Assembly (NCBI RefSeq): GCF_030150155.1 | Contig: NZ_JASLGR010000028.1 | Coordinates: forward strand, 3,703 to 67,702 | DNA length: 64,000 nucleotides | Reading direction: 5' to 3' | DNA from: Nocardioides sp. | Lineage (GTDB): Bacteria; Actinomycetota; Actinomycetes; Propionibacteriales; Nocardioidaceae | Shown here: positions 57,301 to 64,000 of the stretch, piece after piece | How the letters are laid out: the number at the start of each line of letters is the position of its first letter | How positions within the stretch are numbered: position 1 is the stretch's first letter | Program-made: the position numbers and the translations under genes | The notes under the pieces: model-generated | What the model saw: the letters and a program-made list of their open reading frames with translations, nothing else | What the model was told of the DNA's origin: nothing | The model's database searches: none

Positions 57301-58082
57301 ATCGACTCGCAGCCCTTGATCGAGGGCGCCACCAGCTGGCGGGTGCCGTCGGGCTTCTGCTGGTCGATCGCCAGGCCGAGGTTGATGTGGGCCGGCGTGA
57401 CCTGGGTCGGCTTGCCGTTGACCTCGGCGTAGGTGTTGTTCATCGCGGGGATCGCCTTGATCGCCTTGATGATCGCGAAGCCCAGCAGGTGGGTGAAGGA
57501 GACCTTGCCACCGCGCGCCCGGGCGAGGTGGTTGTTGATCACGGTGCGGTTGTCCCAGAGCAGCTTGACCGGGATGTTGCGGACCGAGGTGGCCGTCGGG
57601 ACAGCCAGCGAGATGTCCATGTTCTTCGCGGTGGCGGCGGGGATGCCGCGCAGCGTCGTGAAGATCGGCTCGTCGTTGGTCGCGACCGGGGCCGGCGCCG
57701 GAGCGTCCTTCGGCACCGGGTTCGAGGTGCCCTTGGCCGGCTCAGCGGCCTTGGTGTTGACCGGGCGCGGGGTGGCGACCGGAGCCGGGGCGGCGGCGGG
57801 TGCGGCGGCAGCGGGGGCGGCCGGAGCAGCGGGGGCGGCGGGAGCCGCGGCCGGAGCAGCAGGAGTGACGGCCGCCGCAGCGGTGCCGCTGGCCGGCGTG
57901 CCGTGACCGTTCTTGAAGAACGTCACCCACACCGGATCCACGCTCGTCGGGTCCTTCTTGTACTGCTCGTACATCTCCTCGACGAGCCACTCGTTGGCTC
58001 CGAACTCTTCAGGGACGTCGCTGGTCTGGTTGCCAGTGGGCTGCGGCACGGCTGGTTTCGCCTCTTCCGGATTCTTCTGCAC
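54336..58082 (-). CDS. kgd: Multifunctional 2-oxoglutarate dehydrogenase/decarboxylase (E2-E1 fusion)
   Basis: The 1248-residue protein is the actinobacterial Kgd. It starts with an E1-type helix (FGANEWLVEEMYEQYKKDPT, 27-46), then an Ala/Pro linker (about 62-135), an E2 acyltransferase core (about 140-370) with catalytic His353 in DHRVIQGAQSG, and the thiamine diphosphate E1 domain (about 400-1248) with MAHRGRLNVL, GDAAFAGQGVVAETLQLGQL and INNQVGFTTSP. It has no lipoyl domain; that is supplied by the pyruvate dehydrogenase E2 in this phylum. GTG 58082 is the start used; no good ribosome site is visible. TAGCCT (58125-58120) may be the -10. Confidence 0.96.
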   Translation of the reverse strand: MQKNPEEAKPAVPQPTGNQTSDVPEEFGANEWLVEEMYEQYKKDPTSVDPVWVTFFKNGHGTPASGTAAAAVTPAAPAAAPAAPAAPAAPAAAAPAAAPAPVATPRPVNTKAAEPAKGTSNPVPKDAPAPAPVATNDEPIFTTLRGIPAATAKNMDISLAVPTATSVRNIPVKLLWDNRTVINNHLARARGGKVSFTHLLGFAIIKAIKAIPAMNNTYAEVNGKPTQVTPAHINLGLAIDQQKPDGTRQLVAPSIKGCESMDFAQFWTAYEEIVRKAKDNKLTMDDYSGTTVSLTNVGGLGTNNSVPRLMQGQAAIIGVGSMDYPPELQGASEAALARDAVSRIMTMTSTYDHRVIQGAQSGEFLAIVHKLLLGADGFYDEIFASLRIPYVPIRWSRDVSTSHDDQVSKQVRVGEMINAFRVRGHLMADTDPLEYKQRTHPDLEIENHGLTLWDLDREFPTGSFGPANKPFLKLRDILGVLRDAYVRTMAIEYMHIQDPAQRAWIQERIERPFDKTPREEQLRILLKLNQAEAFETFLQTKFVGQKRFSLEGGETAIPVIDEIAEAAAEAGLEEVAIGMAHRGRLNVLANIVGKSYNQIFREFEGNIDPRTVQGSGDVKYHLGAEGTFTAGSGDTVKVSVAANPSHLEVVDPVLEGIVRAKQDVLDQGTNYPVLPLLIHGDAAFAGQGVVAETLQLGQLRGYRTGGTVHLIINNQVGFTTSPGSSRSSLYATDVARMVQAPILHVNGDDPEACVRAARLAFDYRQAFNKDIVIDLVCYRRRGHNEGDDPSFTQPLMYDLIEKKRSVRKLYTESLVGRGDITLEEAEEVLRDYQSQLERVFTEVRDADKKPEQWETVPDYPEKTITSESTAVSGDVLTRIAEAYVTPPEGFTVHPKVMPQLERRSKSIADGGIDWGTGELLAFGSLLMEGRPVRLAGQDSRRGTFASRFATIIDRHNADEWTPLANLTDDQAKFFVYDSLLSEYAALGFEYGYSVARPDALVLWEAQFGDFVNGAQSVIDEYISAGKTKWGQDSGVVLLLPHGYEGQGADHSSARIERFLTLCADDAMVVAQPSTPASHFHLLRRHALGELHRPLIVITPKSMLRRKEAASQPADFTSGSFRNVIGDDTVDAAAVKTVLLVSGRLTWDLVVERKKRERNDVAIVRVEQLYPWPTDEVAAELAKYPNATVKWVQDEPANQGPWPSFALNVFAPLGVDAELVSRPASSTTAVGTMKRHLAEQAVLLDQAFA

Positions 58083-58328
58083 GCGTGGATCGGTGGTGGA
58101 ACGGAAGTTCCGGGGTCCAAGGCTAGACCCCTAGTGGAGGAAATACCCGTCTTGGGGTCCGGTTTCGGGCAGGGTGTCACCTAACCCACACCGCGCGGAG
58201 GCCGTTACCCATGAGTAGAGCGATTCTGGTCGGCGTACTCACGCTGTGTCCTGCCCTGGTCCTGACCGGGGCAGCACGACCTCGTCCCGCTGACCAGGTC
58301 GACGCTCTGGGCGGTCCCGGACCCCGCC

Positions 58329-59162
58329 TCAGGCGCCGCGCACTGAGGGCGCGGGGCCGCTCAGGTCGGGCAGTCGCAGGTCGAGGTTGGGCTGCTGGAG
58401 TCCGCCGTCGACCTCGAGCAGCTTGCCGGTGAGGAAGCCCCCGGCCCGCGAGGCGAGGTAGAGCACCGCCGCGGCGACGTCCTCGGCCTCGCCGATCCGA
58501 CCCAGAGGCGTCCGGGCCTCCATCTCGGCCCGGGTCTCGGGGACTCCGGCGACGAACTCGAGGGCGCTGGTGAGCACCGAGCCGACGAAGACCCCGTTGA
58601 CCCGCACGCTCGGCGCCAGGTCGGTGGCGGCCAGCCGGGTCCAGTGCGCCAGCGCCGCCTTCGCGGTGCCGTAGGCCAGGTAGCCCCGGGCTGCGCTGCG
58701 GCCCATCATCGAGCTGATGCTCGTGATCGACGCCTGCCGGCCCGCGCCGGCCGAGGCGAGCAGGTGAGGGACGGCGGCGCGGCTCAGTGCATGGGCGGTG
58801 GTGACGTTGAAGTGGAACGCCTCCTCCAGGTAGGCAGCATCGGTGTCGAGGAACGCGTTCGGGATGGTGCCGCCGACGTTGTTCACCACGATGTCGAGGT
58901 GGCCCAGCTCGGCCACGGCCCGCTCGGGCAGGGCCTCGACCTGACTCAGGTCGGCCAGATCCGCCGGTACGACGACCGCGCGCCGCCCCACGCCCCGGAT
59001 CTGCTCGGCGACGGCGTCGAGCTGGCCCCGGGTGCGGGCGGCGAGCACGACGTCGGCACCGGCCTCGGCCAGCGCCACCGCGGTGGCGGCCCCGATCCCG
59101 CGACCGGCGCCGGTGACGACGGCGACGTGGCCGGCCAGGGAGAACCGGTCCAGGATGCTCAT
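58329..59162 (-). CDS. Short-chain dehydrogenase/reductase
   Basis: The 277-residue SDR has the NAD(P) loop TGAGRGIG (17-24), NNVGG (94-98), SSMM (150-153) and the catalytic Tyr164-x3-Lys168. The substrate may be a hydroxyacyl or hydroxysteroid; it lies in the same unit as the DapB-like gene behind the KstR box and overlaps it by 4 bases. The pair recalls Mtb Rv0927c/Rv0926c (from memory). The 246-bp gap to kgd holds no supported gene except the kgd promoter region. Confidence 0.85.
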   Translation of the reverse strand: MSILDRFSLAGHVAVVTGAGRGIGAATAVALAEAGADVVLAARTRGQLDAVAEQIRGVGRRAVVVPADLADLSQVEALPERAVAELGHLDIVVNNVGGTIPNAFLDTDAAYLEEAFHFNVTTAHALSRAAVPHLLASAGAGRQASITSISSMMGRSAARGYLAYGTAKAALAHWTRLAATDLAPSVRVNGVFVGSVLTSALEFVAGVPETRAEMEARTPLGRIGEAEDVAAAVLYLASRAGGFLTGKLLEVDGGLQQPNLDLRLPDLSGPAPSVRGA

Positions 59163-60238
59163 CGGGCGACCAGGCCGCGGCCCGTCACCAGCGGCAGGTC
59201 GAGGGCGGTGAGCAGCCCGGGAGCGCCCGCCACCACCGCCGGGACGGCGTTGATCAGGCGTTGGGCGGTGACGATCATGCCGCTGACGTTGTGGTCACCG
59301 TGCTCGCCGTGGTGGCTGAACTCGACCGTCATGGTGGGCTCGCCGGTGATCTCCACCCGGTAGCAGCCGTCGCCCTCGGTGGGCCGCGGCCAGTCCGGGT
59401 CGAGGTCGGGTGCGCACCGGGTGACATGCTCCAGGGTGATCCGGGCGACGCCGTCGACGGTGCCGACCACGCGGAACAGCACCGACCCGAGGGTGCCCTC
59501 GGCGATCTCGACGCTGGACGTCGAGATCGCCCGCGGGGCGGGCCGTCGCTCGACGTACTCGACGAGCTGCGGATCCAGGTCGACCCCGAGTCCGGCGCCC
59601 AGCAGGCGCACCACCGGGCCCCAGGCCGAGCTGAGGATGCCTGGCTCCCACAGCAGCGGGCGGGCGTCCAGCGGCTGGCCGAAGCCGAACATCTCGCCCA
59701 TCACCACGGGCTGGACGTAGGTCGCGTAGTCGGCGATCTCGCTGACCTGGAGGTGGTCGATGCGCTGGGAGAGCGAGGAGAGCGCCAGCGGCAGCACGTC
59801 GTTGGCGAAGCCGGGGTCGATCCCGTTGACGTGCAGCGAGGCGTTGCCGGCCCGGCCGGCTTCGATCAGCGGATCGATCATCGAGTCCGGGATCGTGCCC
59901 CACGGGTAGAGCAGCATCACCGGCCCCGAGGAGACCACGTTGACCCCGGCGGCCAGGAAGGTGCGGAGGTCCTCCAGGGCCTCGAAGACCCGGTCGTCGG
60001 TCATCGCGGTGTGGACGATGCAGTCGGGGCGCAGCGCGAGCAGCGCGGCAGTGTCGGTGGTGGCGGCGACACCGAGGCTGCGGCCGAGCCCGGCCAGTTC
60101 GCCGGCGTCGATGCCGTCCTTGGCGGGGGTGGAGGTCCACACGCCGACCAGGTCCAGGTCGGGGTGGGCGTCGACCCCCGCGATGGCGTGGCGACCGACG
60201 GTGCCCGTGGACCAGACGACGACTCGGAGACGGCTCAT
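59159..60238 (-). CDS. DapB-like NAD(P) oxidoreductase of unknown substrate
   Basis: The 359-residue protein has an N-terminal Rossmann fold VVWSTGTVGRHAIAGVDAHP with DHDPR-like (dihydrodipicolinate reductase) features, and a long C-terminal domain with HVNGIDPGFANDVLPLAL and EIADYATYVQPVVMGEMFGF. Mtb Rv0926c is of the same type and size. Known relatives include 2,4-diaminopentanoate dehydrogenase, so a different reaction is possible. ATG 60238 is 12 bases from the KstR-type box, so a steroid-related role is likely but unproven. Confidence 0.8.
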   Translation of the reverse strand: MSRLRVVVWSTGTVGRHAIAGVDAHPDLDLVGVWTSTPAKDGIDAGELAGLGRSLGVAATTDTAALLALRPDCIVHTAMTDDRVFEALEDLRTFLAAGVNVVSSGPVMLLYPWGTIPDSMIDPLIEAGRAGNASLHVNGIDPGFANDVLPLALSSLSQRIDHLQVSEIADYATYVQPVVMGEMFGFGQPLDARPLLWEPGILSSAWGPVVRLLGAGLGVDLDPQLVEYVERRPAPRAISTSSVEIAEGTLGSVLFRVVGTVDGVARITLEHVTRCAPDLDPDWPRPTEGDGCYRVEITGEPTMTVEFSHHGEHGDHNVSGMIVTAQRLINAVPAVVAGAPGLLTALDLPLVTGRGLVAR

Positions 60239-60250
60239 ACCGCCGAAAGA

Positions 60251-60264
60251 TAGAACAAGTTCTA
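60251..60264. promoter_or_regulatory. KstR-type operator
   Basis: TAGAACAAGTTCTA is a perfect inverted repeat around a 2-base centre and fits the KstR consensus TNNAACNNGTTNNA, including the common TAGAAC/GTTCTA flanks. It is 12 bp before the minus-strand gene and about 110 bp before the plus-strand one, so KstR binding could repress both. Confidence 0.8.
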
Positions 60265-60372
60265 GGTATTGGGTAGCGTTCGGGCACCCGAACGTGGACG
60301 GAGTGCGTGTGTCCTTCCGGTGATAGGGGAGACTGGGGCGGCGGTTCGTCGAGCAGGAACGAGGTGGTGCGG

Positions 60373-61242
60373 ATGGCGCTGATGCTCGCGCCGACGACGC
60401 GCGCCGAACGGGGCCTGGTCGGCCACGGCGTGCTCGCCGAGATCGACCTCAACATCGGTCAGTGGCGCGGCCTGCTCGATGCCGCCGAGGCGCTCGCCGC
60501 CGACGACGGTTCGGCGGTGCTGCCGCGCGCTCGGGTCGCCGTGCTCATCGGCGACGGTGTCGCGGCCGGTGATCCCGGGACGGCCTGGGTCAGGACCCTG
60601 GTCGAGGAGGCCGCCCGGCGCGACGGCCACGAGCTGCTCTGGGGGGACTGGACCAGTGAGCAGGCGGGCGGTGCCACCCTAGGTGACGTCGCCCGCCGGC
60701 TGAGCCGGGTGGCCGAGGGGATCATCGCGGTCGGGCTGCCCTTCGAGCAGCTGCGTCCGTTCTCCCATGCCGCCCACGTCCCGGTCTGGAACCTGATCAG
60801 CGACCAGTGGCACCCGATCCGGGTGCTCGGCGACCTGGTCACCCTGCGGGCGGCGATGGGGGCCGGCGACGCTCCGGCCACGGTTGTCTACGAGGGGCCC
60901 ACGGTCAGTCCGGTGCTCGGCTCGCTGCTGATCGCCTCGGCGATGCAGGGGATGGACCTGCGGATCTGTGGGTCCGAGGCCGACCTGGTCGACGAGCAGG
61001 TGCTGGCGGCGGCGCGGGGGATCGGTGCCTTCACCGGGGCCCGTCTGCGCTTCGCCGGCACCGAGGACGTCGCGGCCCGTCAGGCCCGCTTCCGGTACGG
61101 CGGCCCGGGCGGGTTCGACCTGGTCGACCGCGGCGGCGACCGCACGCCCGAGGAGTGGCGCGCGGCCCGCACCGACAACGGGGTCGCGGCTCTGCGTGCC
61201 GTGATCGGCGCCACCTTCGGCGCCCGTCCGGCCGGGACCTGA
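60373..61242 (+). CDS. Degenerate carbamoyltransferase-like protein
   Basis: The 289-residue protein shows the ornithine/aspartate carbamoyltransferase pattern in its centre: VPVWNLISDQWHPIRVLGDL (136-155) corresponds to the D-x-x-HP-x-Q-x-LAD motif. The carbamoyl phosphate motif SxRTR that should be near residue 50 is missing, as is a C-terminal HCLP-like loop. It is therefore probably not a carbamoyltransferase. GAGGTGG precedes ATG 60373. Position beside the KstR box suggests a function in steroid metabolism. Confidence 0.6.
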   Translation: MALMLAPTTRAERGLVGHGVLAEIDLNIGQWRGLLDAAEALAADDGSAVLPRARVAVLIGDGVAAGDPGTAWVRTLVEEAARRDGHELLWGDWTSEQAGGATLGDVARRLSRVAEGIIAVGLPFEQLRPFSHAAHVPVWNLISDQWHPIRVLGDLVTLRAAMGAGDAPATVVYEGPTVSPVLGSLLIASAMQGMDLRICGSEADLVDEQVLAAARGIGAFTGARLRFAGTEDVAARQARFRYGGPGGFDLVDRGGDRTPEEWRAARTDNGVAALRAVIGATFGARPAGT

Positions 61243-61310
61243 CCGGGACGAACAGCCCACTTTCGGTTGCCTAGACAGTCAAGATTCGTGCCTGATGGGC
61301 AGAATGTCGC

Positions 61311-61322
61311 TAGCGTGGTGCC
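61311..61322 (+). promoter_or_regulatory. -10-like hexamer for the devR-like gene
   Basis: TAGCGT (61311-61316) lies 6 bases before GTG 61323. There is no ribosome-binding site. Confidence 0.45.
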
Positions 61323-61970
61323 GTGACCGCCGGCACGCCGCTTCGTCTCTACCTCGTGGACGACCACGAGGTGGTCCGGCACGGCATCCGGCACCTCCTG
61401 GAGGACGAGGGGGACATGGAGGTCATCGGCGAGGCCGACTGTGCTGCCGATGCGCTGGCGCAGATCCCCGAGCTGCGACCTGATGTCGTCCTCCTGGACA
61501 ACCGCCTGCCCGACGGATCGGGGATCGACGTGTGTCGCGACATCCGCTCCGCCGACCCGCAGATCGGGGTGCTGATCCTGACGTCGCACGACGACGATGA
61601 CGCGCTCTTCTCCGCGATCATGGCCGGGGCGTCGGGGTACGTGCTCAAGCAGGTCCGCAGCGTCGATCTGGTCGACTCGGTCCGCCAGGTGGCGACCGGC
61701 CGCTCCCTCCTCGACCCGACGGTGACGGCGCAGGTGCTGGAGCGGATCCGTGCCGCCAGCCCGAAGCCGTCGGCGATCGCGCAGCTGACCTCGAAGGAGC
61801 GCGAGGTGCTCGACCTGATCGGGCAGGGGTTCTCCAACCGGCAGATCGCCGCCGAGCTGAGCCTGGCCGAGAAGACGGTGAAGAACTACGTCTCCTCGGT
61901 GCTGTCCAAGCTCGGTGTCGAGAGCCGCACCCAGGCAGCACTCCTGCTCGCCAGGTCCGGCCATGCCTGA
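61323..61970 (+). CDS. NarL-family response regulator (DevR-like)
   Basis: The 215-residue regulator has a normal receiver with Asp13, Asp14 and phosphoacceptor Asp59 (LLDNRLPDGSGID) and a LuxR-type HTH with LTSKEREVLDLIGQGFSNRQ and LAEKTVKNYVSSVLSKLGVE. DevR/DosR proteins control hypoxia and dormancy genes. It overlaps the kinase gene by 8 bases. Confidence 0.87.
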   Translation: MTAGTPLRLYLVDDHEVVRHGIRHLLEDEGDMEVIGEADCAADALAQIPELRPDVVLLDNRLPDGSGIDVCRDIRSADPQIGVLILTSHDDDDALFSAIMAGASGYVLKQVRSVDLVDSVRQVATGRSLLDPTVTAQVLERIRAASPKPSAIAQLTSKEREVLDLIGQGFSNRQIAAELSLAEKTVKNYVSSVLSKLGVESRTQAALLLARSGHA

Positions 61971-63072
61971 GCGGGTCCGCTGGCGGCTGCTGCTCGACGC
62001 GGTCGCCACCCTGGGCTCGGGCCTCTCCCTGGACGAGGTGCTGAGCCGGATCACCGAGATCGCCGCGGACCTCGTCGGGGCGAGGTACGCGGCGCTCGGT
62101 GTGCTCGGCGACGAGCAGGACCAGCGGCTGCGCACCTTCATCACCCACGGCATCGACGAGGCCGGTGCCGACCGGATCGGTGACTTGCCCAGCGGCCTCG
62201 GGGTGCTCGGCGTCCTGATCGACCATCCGGTCCCGCTGCGGCTGCCCGACATCACCGGGCACGCCCAGTCCCACGGCTTCCCGGCCAACCACCCGCCGAT
62301 GCACGCCTTCCTCGGCGTCCCGGTCTGCACCGGGGGTGTCGTCTTCGGCAACCTCTACCTCACCGAGAAGCACGACGGCAGCCAGTTCACCGAGGCCGAC
62401 GAGGAGATCGTGACCGCCCTGGCCGCTGCCGCGGGCGTCGTGATCGAGAGCGTCAGGAGCCGGGCCAAGCACGAGGAGCTGCTGGTCTTCGCCGACCGGG
62501 AGCGGATCGGGCGCGACCTGCACGACGTGGTGATCCAGCGTCTCTTCGCGATCGGTCTCCGGCTCCAGAGCGGCTACCGGCGCGAGCCCGAGGGACCGCT
62601 GCGCGATCTGCTCGACGAGACCGTCGACCAGCTCGACCAGACCATCCGCGAGATCCGTCGCACGATCTTCGAGCTCAGCACCGAGCCGTCGGCCGGCGAC
62701 GTCCAGTCCCAGATCACCGCGGTGATCGACCGTGCCGCCCGGGCCCTCAAGTTCAGGCCCCGGCTGCACCTGGAGGGTGCGGTCAGGTCCCGGATCGACG
62801 AGGCCCTCACCCTCGACCTGGTCGCGGTGCTGAACGAGGCACTGTCCAACGTGCACCGCCACGCCGGCGCCAGCGAGGTCACGATCACGCTCGCGGTGGA
62901 CCGTGACGTGGTGCTCCGGGTGCGTGACGACGGCCGCGGGATCGGCGAGCACGTCACCGAGAGCGGGCTGGCCAACCTCCGGGCGCGGGCGCAGGCGCGC
63001 GGCGGGTCGATGTCACTGTGCCGGCCCGAGCCGGGCGGCACCACCCTGGAGTGGCGCGCCCCGCTCGGTTGA
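61963..63072 (+). CDS. DevS-like histidine kinase with one GAF domain
   Basis: The 369-residue soluble kinase has a single GAF domain (about 20-160), containing HGFPANHPPMHAFLGVPV and FGNLYLTEK, the wording of DevS/DosT GAF-A. A HisKA_3 kinase follows with His187 in RIGRDLHDVVIQRLFAIGLR, and an HATPase with NEALSNVHRHAGA. Mycobacterial DevS has two GAF domains and a haem; whether this shorter form binds haem is not known. It likely phosphorylates the preceding regulator. Confidence 0.85.
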   Translation: MPERVRWRLLLDAVATLGSGLSLDEVLSRITEIAADLVGARYAALGVLGDEQDQRLRTFITHGIDEAGADRIGDLPSGLGVLGVLIDHPVPLRLPDITGHAQSHGFPANHPPMHAFLGVPVCTGGVVFGNLYLTEKHDGSQFTEADEEIVTALAAAAGVVIESVRSRAKHEELLVFADRERIGRDLHDVVIQRLFAIGLRLQSGYRREPEGPLRDLLDETVDQLDQTIREIRRTIFELSTEPSAGDVQSQITAVIDRAARALKFRPRLHLEGAVRSRIDEALTLDLVAVLNEALSNVHRHAGASEVTITLAVDRDVVLRVRDDGRGIGEHVTESGLANLRARAQARGGSMSLCRPEPGGTTLEWRAPLG

Positions 63073-63091
63073 GGTTCGTCGCCTCACCCGC

Positions 63092-64000
63092 TCAGGCCAG
63101 CGCCTGGTCGAGATCGGCGAGCAGGTCCTCGATGTCCTCGATGCCGACACTGAGCCGGACCAGGTCGTCGGGCACCTCCAGCAGTGACCCCGAGGTGGAG
63201 GCGTGCGTCATCGCCGCGGGCAGCTCGACCAGGGACTCCACGCCGCCGAGGCTCTCGGCCAGGGTGAAGAGCCGCAGGCGGCGGCACAGATCCAGGGCGG
63301 CCTCGGGCCCGCCGGCCAGGCGGATCGAGACCATGCCGCCGTACCCGGGGTAGAGGACCGTGCCCACTGCGTCGCTGGCCCGCAGGTACTCCACCACCCG
63401 CTGGGCGTTGGCGGTGTGGCGCTCCATCCGGATCGCCAGCGTCTTGAGGCCGCGCAGGGTGAGGAAGACGTCGAACGGTCCGGGCACGCCGCCGGCACCG
63501 TTCTGCAGGAAGCCGAACGCGGCGTCGAGCTCGTCGGAGTCGGTGATCAGGGCACCGCCGACCACGTCGGAGTGGCCGCCGAGGTACTTCGTGGTGGAGT
63601 GGACCACGACGTCGGCGCCGAGGGCGAGCGGCTGGGAGAAGTACGGCGTCGCGAACGTGTTGTCGACCGCCAGCAGTGCCCCGGCGGCGTGGGCCACCTC
63701 GGCCACCGCCGCGATGTCGGCGGTGTTGAGCAGCGGGTTGGTCGGCGACTCGATCCAGACCAGCTTGGTGTTCTCCGTGATCGCCGCGGCGATCGCGGCG
63801 GTGTCGTCGACCGGTGCGACGTCGTAGCTGACGCCCCAGCCGGTGAGCACCTTGTCGATCAGGCGGAAGGTGCCGCCGTAGGCGTCGTTCGGGATCACAA
63901 TGTGATCGCCGGGGCGCAGCGCGGCCCGCAGGATCGCATCGGTGGCGGACATGCCCGAGGAGAAGCCGCGGCCGTAGGCGCCGCCATTGAAGGCGGCGCC
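63092..64000 (-). CDS. metB: Cystathionine gamma-synthase/lyase family PLP enzyme (5' end outside the window)
   Basis: The visible 302 residues cover the C-terminal part of a Cys/Met metabolism PLP enzyme: YGRGFSSGMSATDAIL (phosphate-binding loop), WIESPTNPLL, VDNTFATPYFSQPLALGADV, the PLP lysine in HSTTKYLGGHSDVVGG, and SLGGVESLVELPAAMTH. Synthase and lyase cannot be told apart from this part; MetB is most likely by family wording. The reading frame is open to the right edge of the window. Confidence 0.88.
   Translation of the reverse strand, partial: GAAFNGGAYGRGFSSGMSATDAILRAALRPGDHIVIPNDAYGGTFRLIDKVLTGWGVSYDVAPVDDTAAIAAAITENTKLVWIESPTNPLLNTADIAAVAEVAHAAGALLAVDNTFATPYFSQPLALGADVVVHSTTKYLGGHSDVVGGALITDSDELDAAFGFLQNGAGGVPGPFDVFLTLRGLKTLAIRMERHTANAQRVVEYLRASDAVGTVLYPGYGGMVSIRLAGGPEAALDLCRRLRLFTLAESLGGVESLVELPAAMTHASTSGSLLEVPDDLVRLSVGIEDIEDLLADLDQALA

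Noticed and set aside
54378..58184. Plus-strand open frame covering kgd
   Set aside because: Antisense of a complete Kgd protein; no domain of its own.
58211..58432. Possible small secreted protein (73 codons) between kgd and the SDR gene
   Set aside because: The first 20 residues look like a signal peptide, but there is no ribosome-binding site, the rest is Arg-rich, and the last third is antisense to the SDR gene.

Overview
The window is about 64 kb of very GC-rich DNA with dense, short-gapped, often overlapping genes. It reads as the chromosome of a high-GC actinobacterium. A Nocardioidaceae-like organism is my best guess, but that is inference. Supporting markers are a WhiB1-type protein, SigR with its zinc anti-sigma factor RsrA, the 24-residue ribosomal protein bL37, the actinobacterial E2-E1 fused 2-oxoglutarate decarboxylase (Kgd), a nickel superoxide dismutase with its SodX protease, a PdtaS-type kinase, and steroid catabolism genes. 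No tRNA, rRNA, phage, insertion sequence or CRISPR array was seen.

Positions 1-6.6 kb: the end of a thiolase, a fused two-domain acyl-CoA dehydrogenase like FadE34, a MaoC hydratase, a thioesterase, a KstR-like TetR regulator surrounded by three clusters of a 22-bp repeat, and an acyl-CoA ligase. Positions 6.9-12.6 kb: a LivJHMGF-type ABC importer with a fused permease and a small membrane protein. Positions 12.6-19.1 kb: an amidase, then fadE28-chsH2-fadE29-chsH1-ltp2, the counterpart of the mycobacterial igr operon. That operon removes the last three side-chain carbons of steroids as propionyl-CoA. With the genes to the left, this makes an uptake and side-chain degradation island. Pyruvate carboxylase follows at 19.8-23.2 kb behind a perfect CRP/GlxR-type site.

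Positions 23.3-37.8 kb are mixed: small membrane proteins, a LuxR-type regulator, an aldo/keto reductase, a double SRPBCC protein, a CDP-glycerol glycerophosphotransferase-like enzyme and (7 kb away) a cytidylyltransferase that could supply it, a polar amino acid ABC importer, an orphan histidine kinase, a secreted metzincin, PurU, a Rieske protein, a DUF445 protein and an S4 protein.

Positions 37.9-54.1 kb hold FkpA-like isomerase, hisN, rsgA, aroA, then an extraordinary membrane-anchored ECF sigma factor fused to a zinc-finger anti-sigma segment and Ig-like repeats, a degenerate GGDEF-like protein, SRAP, an alpha/beta hydrolase, sigR-rsrA, bL37, pdtaS, whiB1, a SigF/RsbW pair behind the nickel SOD, and sodX. 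The order aroA / SRAP / sigR-rsrA / pdtaS / whiB1 resembles the mycobacterial Rv3219-Rv3228 neighbourhood.

Positions 54.2-64 kb: DUF6104-like gene and kgd, then an SDR and a DapB-like oxidoreductase behind a near-perfect KstR box shared with a degenerate carbamoyltransferase-like protein, a DevR/DevS-like two-component pair, and the beginning of a cystathionine gamma-synthase running off the window. Many genes have a TANNNT hexamer 6-8 bases before the start codon and are probably leaderless.
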